DNA from: Collinsella sp. | GTDB lineage: Bacteria > Actinomycetota > Coriobacteriia > Coriobacteriales > Coriobacteriaceae | Length of the DNA stretch: 13,936 nt | Direction: 5' to 3' | NCBI GenBank assembly: GCA_019414545.1 | Contig: DXLV01000024.1 | Span: forward strand, 1-13,936 | Part shown: positions 6,305 to 13,402 of the stretch, in pieces | How positions within the stretch are numbered: the stretch's first letter is position 1 | How the letters are laid out: each line of letters begins with the position of its first letter | Program-made: the position numbers and the translations under genes | The notes under the pieces: generated by a model | Database searches by the model: none | What the model saw: only the letters and a program-made list of their open reading frames with translations | What the model was told of the DNA's origin: nothing

Positions 6305-6843
6305 AGCTGAATGCCCTCGGCGACCTTCTCGACGGCCTTGTCGCCGGCGAGCGTGCGCAGCAGCTCAAGCGCAAAGGGGAGCGACTGGGCCATGCCGCTG
6401 GCGGTGATGATGTTGCCGTCTTGCGTAACCTTCTCGCCGGTATAGGCGCCTTTGGGGAAGCTTTTCTCAAAGCCAGGGAAGCACGTGGCGTGGCGCCCCT
6501 CGAGCAGGTCGAGCTCACCCAGGATAAACGGGGCGGCGCAGATGGCGGCGACGTGCTTGGTCGCGGCGAACTCGCAGACCACGTCGCAGACGCGCTGGTC
6601 GGCGCGCAGGTTGGTGGCGCCGGGCAGACCGCCGGGCAGCACGACGCAGTCATACTCGTTAAAGTTAATCTCGTCAAAGAGTACGTCGCAGGTTACGGGA
6701 ATCTGCAGCGAGCTTACGACCTCGCGCGTGGGCATGATCGAGACGAGCGTGGCGCGCACGCCGCCGCGACGCATGACATCGACCATGGTCAGGCATTCAA
6801 TCGTTTCAAAGCCATCGGCGGCAAGAACGGCAACGCTGGGCAT
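6301..6843 (-). CDS. DJ-1/PfpI (ThiJ/YajL-like) family protein
   Basis: A 180-residue cytoplasmic protein of the DJ-1/PfpI superfamily, whose members include YajL, the chaperone or deglycase-type DJ-1 proteins and PfpI peptidases. Seen: VAVLAADGFETIE with the conserved acidic residue (Glu13), VVLPGGLPGATNL, and the nucleophile elbow AAICAAP with Cys102. A late GNIITASGMAQSLPFALELL matches the usual ITA-x-G end of the fold. This arrangement is closest to the YajL/DJ-1 branch. The ATG at 6843 was chosen over an in-frame start 39 codons upstream because the fold begins with MPSVAVLAADG and AAAGGAA precedes it. It is the first gene of a unit with maf. The precise activity cannot be told from sequence. 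Confidence 0.88.
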   Translation of the reverse strand: MPSVAVLAADGFETIECLTMVDVMRRGGVRATLVSIMPTREVVSSLQIPVTCDVLFDEINFNEYDCVVLPGGLPGATNLRADQRVCDVVCEFAATKHVAAICAAPFILGELDLLEGRHATCFPGFEKSFPKGAYTGEKVTQDGNIITASGMAQSLPFALELLRTLAGDKAVEKVAEGIQL

Positions 6844-6880
6844 AAGGGTTCCTTTCAAAAAACGGCATACAATTAGCCGT

Positions 6881-6886
6881 CTTATA
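6881..6886 (-). promoter_or_regulatory. Possible -10 box for the PfpI-maf unit
   Basis: TATAAG on the - strand about 38 nt upstream of the PfpI start. TGGCAA at roughly the right distance is only a fair -35 match. Confidence 0.35.
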
Positions 6887-6978
6887 CCCCGAAGACCTCC
6901 GCTTGCCACGCTCGATTTCCCAATGTTTAAAATAGCCCCGTCCGAATTAGCTACCCCCACCCATCCTCAACAATCTCA

Positions 6979-7023
6979 ATCTGTAACATCCATCGACCAA
7001 AACTAGCCCCAACTGTTACAGAT
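6979..7023. promoter_or_regulatory. Inverted repeat, possible operator
   Basis: ATCTGTAACA (6979-6988) and its exact complement TGTTACAGAT (7014-7023) are separated by 25 nt. Similarity continues outward imperfectly to about 19 bp per arm (16 matches). It lies between the divergent PfpI and permease promoters, where a repressor site would sit. It could equally be a decayed terminator. The rest of 6887-7110 shows small GC-rich hairpins (for example around 7048-7060) but no gene. Confidence 0.3.
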
Positions 7024-7111
7024 CGAGACAGTCCCCAACAGCACCGCCCCGTTCGGGGAACGACCGCCACAGGTACGGCGGGCAGAGGCTCGCTTTTTTC
7101 CTCGGTTTTTC

Positions 7112-7140
7112 TTGACAGAATCTCACCTGTTGTAGTACTT
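7112..7140 (+). promoter_or_regulatory. Probable promoter of the permease leader
   Basis: A perfect -35 TTGACA at 7112-7117, then TGTAGTACTT with candidate -10 boxes TAGTAC (7133-7138, 15 bp spacing) or GTACTT (7135-7140, 17 bp). It is preceded by T-rich sequence and lies about 200 nt upstream of the permease ATG, leaving a long leader. Confidence 0.5.
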
Positions 7141-7190
7141 TGTCCCAGTCTAAAAACGCGTGGACTTTTCTGGGCGCTAGCCACCTTTTT

Positions 7191-7226
7191 GCCACGCAAC
7201 CGAGCAGTCGGTTGCGTGGCTTTTTT
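7191..7226 (+). terminator. Strong intrinsic terminator in the permease leader
   Basis: A perfect 13-bp stem (7191-7203 with 7208-7220, loop GCAG) is followed directly by six T. It lies about 75 nt after the probable promoter and 118 nt before the permease ATG, with no gene upstream on this strand, so it should act as an attenuator or end a small RNA. GCGTGG at 7158-7163 complements CCACGC at 7192-7197 in the stem and could form an antiterminator. Confidence 0.75.
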
Positions 7227-7276
7227 CGTCTTGGCAGCAGGTGCCACATGCACCGCCAGAAGACCGCACGAGCCCA

Positions 7277-7336
7277 CCTTCCGACTGCAGGGAACAGACG
7301 CACGAGATGTGCGTCTGCAAGACAGCAGACGGAAGG
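7277..7336 (+). promoter_or_regulatory. Leader hairpin covering the permease ribosome site
   Basis: A 12-bp stem with one A-A mismatch (7277-7288 with 7325-7336) encloses a perfect 9-bp hairpin (7295-7303 with 7309-7317, loop GAGAT). The distal arm contains GGAAGG, part of the Shine-Dalgarno sequence that ends a few bases before the ATG at 7344. If folded it should reduce translation initiation. Confidence 0.55.
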
Positions 7337-7343
7337 GAGCCGA

Positions 7344-8324
7344 ATGGCAGGAACAAACACAATCAAGCAACAGGCCGCCGGGGCGGGAGCCACGGGCGCG
7401 GGACAGGCCAAGGCGGCGCTCCAGGTCTTTGCGGGCGGCGCCTGCTACGGCGCGATGGCCACGACCTACAAGCTCGCCTACGCCGCGGGCTTCACCTCGG
7501 CACAGGTGGTGGCGAGCCAAGCGTGGCTCGGCTGCCTCTTCTTCGCCCTCGCCACGCTCGCAGGGCACGCACTCGGGCACCGCTGGCAGCGCGTGGGCTG
7601 GAAGCTCGCCCTTAAGCTCATGGGCCTGGGAGCCCTCACCTGCCTCACCTCAATCCTCTACTGCTACGCCATGAGCGTGCTGCCCGCCCCGGTGGCGCTC
7701 ACGCTCCTCTTCCAGTTCACGTGGCTGGGGCTCGTGTGGCAGACCGTCATGACGCGCCGGCCGCCGAGGCCCCTCCAAGTGGCCTCCGCCCTGGCCATCG
7801 TCTTCGGGACGGTGTTCGCGAGCGGCGTTTACAAGACCGGCATCACCGGGTACGACCCCGTGGCCCTGCTCTGCGCGCTGGGGGCGGCCGTGTCCTGCTC
7901 CCTCTTTGTCACCCTCTCCGGCAAGGTCGAGGCCCCCTGCTCGTCCGAGCAGCGCGGCGTCATCGTGTGCGCGGGCTCCGTGGTCATGTCGCTCACGGTG
8001 TGCCCGGACTACGTCGTCTCGGGCGTCCTCGCCCAGGGCATCCTGCCCTTTGCCGTCATCGCCGGCTTCTTTGGCATGCTCTGCCCGGTCTTGCTCTTCG
8101 GCATGGGCTCTCCGCACCTGCCCGCGGGTCTCTCCACTGTCATGGCCGCCGCGGAACTCCCCGCCGGCCTGCTCATAGCCATGATCGTCCTCGGCGAGCC
8201 GCTCGGCGTCGTCGAGTGGCTGGGCGTCGCCATCATCCTCGCCGGCGTGTGCCTGGCACAGGTCCCCTCCCTGCTTGGAGGCCGGGAGGCACGTCGCGCC
8301 GCCGCAGGACAAGCCGTCGGCTAG
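7344..8324 (+). CDS. DMT superfamily (EamA-type) membrane permease
   Basis: A 326-residue inner-membrane protein with roughly ten hydrophobic segments arranged as two repeated halves, typical of 10-TMS drug/metabolite transporters. Seen: after a short Ala/Gly-rich N-terminus, a first segment with ACYGAMATTYKLAYAAGF; ALTCLTSILYCYAMSVLPAPVALTLLFQF, matching the conserved end of the first EamA repeat; and in the second repeat PHLPAGLSTVMAAAELPAGL then LGEPLGVVEWLGVAIILAGV, the usual closing signature. The ATG at 7344 is preceded by GGAAGGGAG. A longer frame back to 7140 would translate the leader terminator and is rejected. The substrate is unknown. It precedes a beta-glucoside GH1-PTS pair by 121 nt, so it may export or import a related metabolite, but this is only association. 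Confidence 0.85.
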   Translation: MAGTNTIKQQAAGAGATGAGQAKAALQVFAGGACYGAMATTYKLAYAAGFTSAQVVASQAWLGCLFFALATLAGHALGHRWQRVGWKLALKLMGLGALTCLTSILYCYAMSVLPAPVALTLLFQFTWLGLVWQTVMTRRPPRPLQVASALAIVFGTVFASGVYKTGITGYDPVALLCALGAAVSCSLFVTLSGKVEAPCSSEQRGVIVCAGSVVMSLTVCPDYVVSGVLAQGILPFAVIAGFFGMLCPVLLFGMGSPHLPAGLSTVMAAAELPAGLLIAMIVLGEPLGVVEWLGVAIILAGVCLAQVPSLLGGREARRAAAGQAVG

Positions 8325-8445
8325 TCACCCCTTCACGGGCGGCCCGCGCGCATCAGGGAAAGGGCCACGGGCCCGGCGCGTGAGGTCGCAAGGACGTTAT
8401 AAAGCGTCCCCGCAGAGGTGGGGGCGCCAGAGAGAAGGAGGCACC

Positions 8446-9876
8446 ATGCCATTTCCAAAAGGGTTCCTTTGGGGAGGAGCCACCGCTGCTAACCAATGCG
8501 AGGGAGGTTATGACGAGGGCGGCCGCGGCCTTGCCAATGTCGACGTCATCCCACACGGGTCGGAGCGCAACGACGTAAGTCGCGGCCTGAGGCGCATGCT
8601 CGACTTTGAGCCCGGGTACTACTACCCGGCCCAGACGGGCATCGACTTCTACCACCACTACCGCGAGGACATAGCCCTCTTCGCGGAGATGGGCTTTAAG
8701 GTCTTTCGCCTCTCCATCGCCTGGAGCCGCATCTTCCCCAATGGCGACGAGGAGGAGCCCAACGAGGCCGGGCTCGCCTTCTACGAGGACGTGTTCCGCT
8801 GCTGCCGCGAGCACAGGATCGAGCCCCTCGTGACCATCACGCACTTCGACTGCCCCATCCACCTCGTCAAGAAGTACGGCGCCTGGCGAAACCGCGCCCT
8901 CATCGAGCTCTACAAGCGGCTCGTGAAGGTGCTCTTCAACCGCTACCGCGGCCTCGTGCATTGGTGGATCACGTTCAACGAGATGAACATGATCTTGCAC
9001 CGTCCCTTCATGGGTGCCGGCATCGTCCTCGAGCCCGGGGAGAATGCCCGCGAGGCCGAGTACCGCGCCGCGCACAACGAGCTCGTGGCGAGCGCCTGGG
9101 CCACCAAGATCGCCCACGAGGTCGACCCGGAGAACAAGGTTGGCTGCATGCTCGCCGCGGGAAGCTACTACTCCTACTCCTGTCGTCCCGAGGACGTCCG
9201 TGCAGCGCAGGTCAAGAACCAGGAGGACCTCTTCTTCGTGGACGTGCAGGCACGCGGGCACTACCCCGGCTACGCGCTCAAGATGCTCGAGCGCGAGGGC
9301 ATCGACGTGGGCATGACCGCCGAGGACGAGCGCATCCTTGCGGAGAACACCGTCGACTTCATCTCGTTTAGCTACTACTCCTCGCGCTGTACCGCGGGCG
9401 ACCCCGATTCCGTGGGCGGCGTCGCCGAGGGCAACGCCTTCGCCGGCGTAGAGAACCCCTACGTGCGCACGAGCGACTGGGGCTGGGTCATCGACCCGCT
9501 GGGGTTCCGCATCACGATCAACGACCTCTGGGACCGCTACCAGAAGCCGCTCTTTGTGGTGGAGAACGGCCTCGGCGCCTATGACGAGGTGCTTCCCGAC
9601 GGCACGATCGAGGATGACTACCGCATCGCCTACCTGCGCGAGCACATCGAGGCCATGCGCGACGCTATCGAGCAGGACGGCGTCGAGATGCTCGGCTACA
9701 CCACCTGGGGGCCGATCGACCTCGTGAGCGCGGGCTCCGGCGAGATGGAGAAGCGCTACGGCTTCATCTACGTGGACCGCGACAACCTGGGCAACGGCAC
9801 GCTCGAGCGCAGGCGCAAGAAGAGCTTCTACTGGTATCAGCAGGCCATCGCCACCAACGGAGGCGACCTGGGCTAA
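8446..9876 (+). CDS. Glycoside hydrolase family 1, 6-phospho-beta-glucosidase
   Basis: A cytoplasmic enzyme that splits beta-glucosides phosphorylated at C6 during PTS uptake (cellobiose, salicin or arbutin type) into glucose 6-phosphate and the aglycone or sugar. It has 476 residues, a normal GH1 length. Seen: the N-terminal signature FPKGFLWGGATAANQCEGG, KVFRLSIAWSRIFPNG, the acid/base glutamate in TFNEMN (Glu179), the nucleophile in VVENGLG (Glu373), and SAGSGEMEKRYGFIYVD (428 onward), whose Ser, Lys and Tyr are the phosphate-binding triad marking 6-phospho enzymes. The ATG at 8446 follows AAGGAG and starts directly on the signature; an in-frame extension to 8275 overlaps the permease and is rejected. 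It is followed after 31 nt by the PTS permease, an evident operon. Confidence 0.95.
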   Translation: MPFPKGFLWGGATAANQCEGGYDEGGRGLANVDVIPHGSERNDVSRGLRRMLDFEPGYYYPAQTGIDFYHHYREDIALFAEMGFKVFRLSIAWSRIFPNGDEEEPNEAGLAFYEDVFRCCREHRIEPLVTITHFDCPIHLVKKYGAWRNRALIELYKRLVKVLFNRYRGLVHWWITFNEMNMILHRPFMGAGIVLEPGENAREAEYRAAHNELVASAWATKIAHEVDPENKVGCMLAAGSYYSYSCRPEDVRAAQVKNQEDLFFVDVQARGHYPGYALKMLEREGIDVGMTAEDERILAENTVDFISFSYYSSRCTAGDPDSVGGVAEGNAFAGVENPYVRTSDWGWVIDPLGFRITINDLWDRYQKPLFVVENGLGAYDEVLPDGTIEDDYRIAYLREHIEAMRDAIEQDGVEMLGYTTWGPIDLVSAGSGEMEKRYGFIYVDRDNLGNGTLERRRKKSFYWYQQAIATNGGDLG

Positions 9877-9907
9877 CCACCCGGGCAATATCACTAAGGA
9901 GAAAATA

Positions 9908-11356
9908 ATGGCAGAAAAATACGACGACCTGGCCAGATCCATACTCGAGAACGTAGGCGGCGCCGAGAACGTCGCCAGCGTCGCGCACTGCATCACGCGC
10001 GTGCGCTTCAAACTCAAGGACGAGTCCCGCGCCAACACGGCCAAGATCGAGGCCCTCAAGGGCGTCATCCAGGTCATCCAGGCCAACGGCCAGTACCAGG
10101 TGGTCGTGGGCAACATCGTCGAGGACGTCTACGACGCGGTCCTGGAGGCCGGCAACTTCTCGGGCGGCGCAAGCGCCGACGACGAGCCCCAGGGCGATAA
10201 GACCGTTGCCTCCGTCATCATCGACCTCATCTCTGGCATCTTCCAGCCCATCCTGGGACCGCTTGCCGCCGCAGGCATCATGAAGGGACTGCTTGCCCTC
10301 ATCACCTACTTCGTCCCGGCCTTTGCAAACGACGGCCTCTACACGCTGCTCTACACCGTGGCTGACGGCTTCTTCTACTTCCTTCCCGTCGCCCTGGCGT
10401 TCAGTGCCGCTCGCAAGTTCCGCATGAACGAGTTCACCGGCGTGGCAATCGGCGTGGCGCTCCTCTACCCGACGATGGTCGCCCTGACCTCGGGCGAGGC
10501 GCTCGGCAGCATCGACCTCGGCGTGGCCGGCACGTTCTCGTGGTACGCCACCGCCCTCGGGCTCCCCATCATCATGCCCGTGTCCGGCTACGTGAGCTCG
10601 GTGATCCCCATCCTTCTCATGGTGTGGTTCGGCTCTATCCTTGAGCGCTGGCTCAAGAGCTGGATGCCGGCTGCGCTCAAGATGTTCCTTGTCCCGCTCG
10701 CCACGATGACGGTCTCCATCGTCTTGGGCTACCTCATCATCGGCCCGGTGGCCACCCTCATCACCAACCTGCTGAGCGCGGCGTTCTCGTTCATCTTCCA
10801 GCTCCCCGTGGTTGGTTCCGTCCTGGGCAGCGCCCTAGTCGGCGGACTGTGGATGTGCCTCGTCATCTTCGGCTTCCACTGGAGCCTCATCCCCATCTCC
10901 ATCATGAACCTGAACACCCTCGGCCACGATAGCGTGCTCGCCGCCACCATCGGCCACGGGTTCGCACTCGGAGCGGTCATCTTTGCCATGTACCTCAGAA
11001 ACAAGGACGAGCGCTTCCGCGGCATCGCCCTTCCCGCGATGATCTCCGCCTTCTTCTTCGGCGTCACCGAGCCGGGCATCTACGGCATCGCCCTCCCCAA
11101 CAAGCGCGCGTTCGTCGTGGCATGCCTGAGCTCCGCCGTGGGCGGCGCTATCGTGGGAATGACTGGCGCTCTCATGTACATCTCGGGCGGCCTCGGCGTC
11201 TTCAACCTGCTCAACTTCATCGACGGGACCCCTGGTGGCGCCGGGATGTCCCACATGATCTTCGCGATCATCGCCTCGCTCATCTCCGCCGTCCTGGCCT
11301 TTGTTATCGAGTTCGTCACCTACCGACCCAACGACGAGGAGGAAGGCGCCCACTAG
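9908..11356 (+). CDS. PTS beta-glucoside permease, EIIBC
   Basis: An inner-membrane phosphotransferase permease that imports a beta-glucoside while phosphorylating it. It has 482 residues. Seen: an N-terminal EIIB domain (about 1-90) with the phospho-acceptor Cys28 in SVAHCITRVRFKLKD and the GxxQVVVGNIVEDVY region, then an EIIC domain of about ten hydrophobic segments from SVIIDLISGIFQPILGPLAAAG onward, with the conserved FFFGVTEPGIYGI loop. There is no EIIA domain at the C-terminus, unlike E. coli BglF (IIBCA, about 625 residues), so EIIA must be supplied by another protein. AAGGAG precedes the ATG. With the GH1 enzyme directly upstream, a beta-glucoside substrate is likely. No BglG/LicT-type antiterminator gene is in the window. 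Confidence 0.95.
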   Translation: MAEKYDDLARSILENVGGAENVASVAHCITRVRFKLKDESRANTAKIEALKGVIQVIQANGQYQVVVGNIVEDVYDAVLEAGNFSGGASADDEPQGDKTVASVIIDLISGIFQPILGPLAAAGIMKGLLALITYFVPAFANDGLYTLLYTVADGFFYFLPVALAFSAARKFRMNEFTGVAIGVALLYPTMVALTSGEALGSIDLGVAGTFSWYATALGLPIIMPVSGYVSSVIPILLMVWFGSILERWLKSWMPAALKMFLVPLATMTVSIVLGYLIIGPVATLITNLLSAAFSFIFQLPVVGSVLGSALVGGLWMCLVIFGFHWSLIPISIMNLNTLGHDSVLAATIGHGFALGAVIFAMYLRNKDERFRGIALPAMISAFFFGVTEPGIYGIALPNKRAFVVACLSSAVGGAIVGMTGALMYISGGLGVFNLLNFIDGTPGGAGMSHMIFAIIASLISAVLAFVIEFVTYRPNDEEEGAH

Positions 11357-11364
11357 CTTGCGCC

Positions 11365-11394
11365 CTCCTCAATCAGCTCTATGTAATTGAGGAG
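11365..11394 (+). terminator. Hairpin after the PTS gene
   Basis: A perfect 9-bp stem (11365-11373 with 11386-11394) with a 12-nt loop, 8 nt after the stop. No T-run follows, so it may protect the mRNA 3' end rather than terminate. Confidence 0.4.
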
Positions 11395-11410
11395 CAGTTG
11401 AGGTGGGTGA

Positions 11411-11445
11411 GGGCCGAGGGCGATCAAGGTGGCCGCCCTCGGCCC
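11411..11445 (+). terminator. GC-rich hairpin, probable operon terminator
   Basis: A perfect 12-bp stem (11411-11422 with 11434-11445, 11-nt loop) lies 54 nt past the PTS stop. It is very stable but lacks a T-run. Another small hairpin (11459-11465 with 11471-11477) follows. Confidence 0.5.
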
Positions 11446-11531
11446 GGGACAACCTGCCAGAAAGCGTTTAGCTTTCTCGGGCGGCGCTGAAATGAACTGC
11501 GCCCCGAAACTTAGACGGGTCAATTAGCGGC

Positions 11532-11714
11532 CTATGCCGCACATGGGGACTGATTCCGGAACTCCTCCGGGGTCAGTCCCTTTTGCTTAACCTGCCTCCT
11601 CTTGTTCCAGTGAACGGTGTAGGCGTGGAGGTCCCGCTTGAACTCCTCGAAGCTCCGCCACGTCCGGTTCCTGTAGAACTCGTCCTTCAGGCGCCCGGGC
11701 AGCAGCTCCGTCGC
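11532..11714 (-). pseudogene. IS3-family transposase OrfB, C-terminal remnant
   Basis: The frame encodes ATELLPGRLKDEFYRNRTW and then a SFEEFKRDL, HWNKRRQ and GLTPEEFRNQS series. This is the standard C-terminal end of IS150-group DDE integrase-type transposases. Only about 60 residues are recognisable. The DDE catalytic residues lie in the missing part, so it cannot be active. Upstream the same frame continues into an Arg/Gly/Pro-rich junction (to about 11778) with no resemblance to the family. Confidence 0.8.
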
Positions 11715-11778
11715 AAGAGCTCGCCCTCGCGCGCCGCCGGCCCCGGCCGGGTCCGGGCGCCCTTCGGCCTTCGGTGCG

Positions 11779-11865
11779 CCCGTATCCCCTGTCGCAAAAC
11801 TCTGCTGCAAGAGTCCTCAGCGTGGCGTCGTGTTCGACTTTCCCGTCCATAAAGAAGCCCCCCAT
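11779..11865 (-). pseudogene. Possible OrfA N-terminal remnant of the same IS
   Basis: On the - strand an ATG at 11865 opens a frame containing MDGKVEHDATLRTLAAEF and then CDRGYGRTEGRRA. This resembles the first helix region of IS150-group OrfA proteins (LR-x-x-A-x-x-L-x-x-x-GYG). It starts just inside the terminal repeat, as expected, and is then joined to a GC-rich junction. Homology is judged by eye over about 30 residues. Confidence 0.45.
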
Positions 11866-11890
11866 TTCTAATGTCCAAGAAATGAGGGGG
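11858..11890 (-). promoter_or_regulatory. Subterminal hairpin over the OrfA start
   Basis: Bases 11858-11869 pair with 11878-11890, with one bulged base and an 8-nt loop. The stem includes the candidate ATG at 11863-11865. Insertion sequences often use such a structure to block translation from transcripts entering from outside; that role is inferred. Confidence 0.5.
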
Positions 11891-11902
11891 CGGTTCAATT
11901 TC

Positions 11903-11952
11903 GGGACGGGGATTAAATAATCATTCAGAACAAATTTTTTTATCCCCGTCCC
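11903..11952 (-). terminator. Probable terminator after the rRNA methyltransferase gene
   Basis: An 11-bp perfect stem (11903-11913 with 11942-11952) encloses an AT-rich stretch that pairs further through A- and T-runs. It lies 35 nt beyond the methyltransferase stop and ends next to the IS border. There is no T-run after it on the - strand. Confidence 0.55.
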
Positions 11953-11987
11953 AGAAAAATCATCGGGCGTGGTCTTGGGCAAACGGT

Positions 11988-13301
11988 CTAGTTACGCTTG
12001 AGGTGGACGACGGTTTCGCAGTGGAAGGTTTGCGGGAACAGGTCGACTGGCGTGATCTTGACGGGGGAGAAGGTGCCTTCCTCGACAAAGCGTTTGAGAT
12101 CGCGCGCCAGGGTGGCCGGGTCGCAGCTCACGTAGGCGACATCGCGGGCACTCGTGCTGGCGATAAGGTCGATCGCCTCGGGGGCGAGGCCTGCACGCGG
12201 CGGGTCGACCACCAGGACATCGGCGTCCTGGTCGGGGAACTCGCGCACGGCATCGCCGCCGATGACGTCGACGTTATCGAGCTTGTTGATCTCGAGGTTG
12301 CGGCGCAGGTCGCGTACGGCCGGTCCGTAGGCCTCGACAGCGGCAACAAAGTCGCAGCGGCGGGCGAGCGGCAGGGTGAAGGTTCCGGCGCCGCAATACA
12401 GGTCTACGGCAAGTTCGTCTTCCTGCGGGTCGAGCGCCTCCATGACAAGCTCGATCAAAATCTCGGCACCCTTGGTGTTGACCTGGAAAAACGACGGGGC
12501 CGAAAGGCGCATCTGGCCGTCGGCGATGTTCTCGGTCCAGGAGCCCTCGCCGGCGAGCATCTCAACCTTGGAGACGCGGCGGGCCTTCTTCTCACCCTTG
12601 CTCATAACGCGCACTATGCTCGTGGGGTGTGCGGCGTCTGCCAGCACGCGCGAGACTTGCGAGCGCGGAAACGACCCCGTGGGCGTCCAGAGCGCGACCT
12701 CGAGCGCTTTGGTGCGACGCGATGCGCGAATGCCCACGCGCTCCAGACCCAGGTTGTGGCTGCCGCTCAGATAGTTGAGCGCGCCGACGACCGATTTGAG
12801 CGCCTTGGGAAAACGCTTATCGAACAGCGGGCACGAATCGACGGTCACGATCTTGCTGGGGTCGACGCCGTGCATGCCAAGGCGAACACGGCCGTTAACG
12901 AGAGTGGGCTCCAGCTCAATCTTATTGCGGTAGCCCCAGTTGTCCTTGGTATGGCGGATAGGCTGGATAAGATCGTTGACCTGCTCGGGAGTGAACTTGC
13001 CGATGCGCTCGAGCGTGGAGCGCAGATTTTGCTCCTTGGCGGCGAGCTGTGCCGTGCGTGAGAGATTGCCCCACGAGCAGCCGCCGCAGATGCCAACGAA
13101 GGGGCAGGGAGGCTGAATGCGATCGGGGCTTGGCTCCAGAATCTCGGTGGCGTGGGCGCGCATAAACGATTTGCCGTCCTGCACGATCTCGGCCTCGACG
13201 GTGTCGCCCGCCACGGCGCCCTGCACAAATACGGCCTTGCCGTTGTCGGCATGCGCCAGACCATCGGCGCCGTAGGTCATCGATTCTATGGTGAGCTTCA
13301 T
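11988..13301 (-). CDS. rlmD: 23S rRNA (uracil-5-)-methyltransferase, RumA/RlmD type
   Basis: A SAM-dependent RNA m5U methyltransferase of the RumA/RlmD/RlmCD family. It has 437 residues, of normal length. Seen in order: an N-terminal TRAM domain (about 1-55), four cysteines for a 4Fe-4S cluster (Cys66, Cys72 and Cys75 in CPFVGICGGC, then Cys157), the central RNA-binding region, SAPSFFQVNT, the SAM loop VDLYCGAGTFTLPLA (about 299-313), DPPRAGL and the catalytic cysteine Cys393 in YVSCDPATLARDL, with Glu429 in HCETVV as the expected base. The ATG at 13301 was chosen because the TRAM domain starts there and GGCAGGA precedes it; a frame open to 13379 would run into the ppk terminator. Whether it modifies U1939, U747 or both cannot be read from sequence. 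Confidence 0.92.
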   Translation of the reverse strand: MKLTIESMTYGADGLAHADNGKAVFVQGAVAGDTVEAEIVQDGKSFMRAHATEILEPSPDRIQPPCPFVGICGGCSWGNLSRTAQLAAKEQNLRSTLERIGKFTPEQVNDLIQPIRHTKDNWGYRNKIELEPTLVNGRVRLGMHGVDPSKIVTVDSCPLFDKRFPKALKSVVGALNYLSGSHNLGLERVGIRASRRTKALEVALWTPTGSFPRSQVSRVLADAAHPTSIVRVMSKGEKKARRVSKVEMLAGEGSWTENIADGQMRLSAPSFFQVNTKGAEILIELVMEALDPQEDELAVDLYCGAGTFTLPLARRCDFVAAVEAYGPAVRDLRRNLEINKLDNVDVIGGDAVREFPDQDADVLVVDPPRAGLAPEAIDLIASTSARDVAYVSCDPATLARDLKRFVEEGTFSPVKITPVDLFPQTFHCETVVHLKRN

Positions 13302-13350
13302 ATTCCTGCCTGTCATTCGCGTTGTTGTCCGCAACCATGGTAGCAGGGAA

Positions 13351-13392
13351 AAGCGCCCCGTATCTGAGGCATTCCTCAAATACGGGGCGCTT
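13351..13392 (-). terminator. Intrinsic terminator after ppk
   Basis: A perfect 13-bp stem (13351-13363 with 13380-13392) carries an inner 5-bp hairpin (13365-13369 with 13374-13378). It lies 10 nt past the ppk stop and is followed on the - strand by TTCCCTGC. It separates ppk from the methyltransferase gene. Confidence 0.75.
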
Positions 13393-13402
13393 CTACAAAC
13401 GT

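Larger units (their letters stand above)
11493..11897 (-). mobile_element. Internally deleted IS3-family (IS150-like) element
   Basis: Both ends appear to be kept. The low end begins TGAACTGCGCCCCGAAAC and then TTAGAC. The high end, read on the - strand, begins TGAACCGCCCCCTCATTTC and then TTGGAC. They align as imperfect terminal inverted repeats of about 25 bp starting with TG, as in the IS150 group. Inside, an orfA-like start (from 11865, - strand) and the last part of orfB (to 11532) survive. The total is 405 bp against the family's usual 1.2-1.5 kb, so most of orfA and the catalytic core of orfB are gone. No matching 3-4 bp target duplication is seen (AAA against ATT), suggesting an old or rearranged insertion. 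Confidence 0.7.

Noticed and set aside
7141..7226. Known riboswitch or T-box upstream of the permease
   Set aside because: No conserved core of TPP, SAM, guanidine or T-box type could be recognised; only generic hairpins and a terminator were seen.
7140..7343. 68-codon N-terminal extension of the permease
   Set aside because: It would translate through the leader terminator and hairpins; the ATG at 7344 has a proper ribosome site and fits the family's N-terminus.
8353..10116. 587-codon open frame on the - strand
   Set aside because: It lies antisense across the GH1 gene and the PTS start. Long antisense frames are expected in high-GC codon-biased DNA, and the translation is low-complexity Val/Ala/Leu/His/Asp-rich with no recognisable motif.
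11546..11580. Inverted repeat GGGACTGA/TCAGTCCC as a terminator or IS end
   Set aside because: It lies within the coding end of the transposase remnant (GLTPEEFRNQSP), where this symmetry follows from the conserved codons; the terminal repeat is further out at 11493.
12003..13061. 352-codon + strand open frame
   Set aside because: Antisense to the rRNA methyltransferase, whose Fe-S and SAM motifs are intact.
13302..13379. 26-codon N-terminal extension of the methyltransferase
   Set aside because: It overlaps the ppk terminator stem, and the TRAM domain starts at the ATG at 13301.
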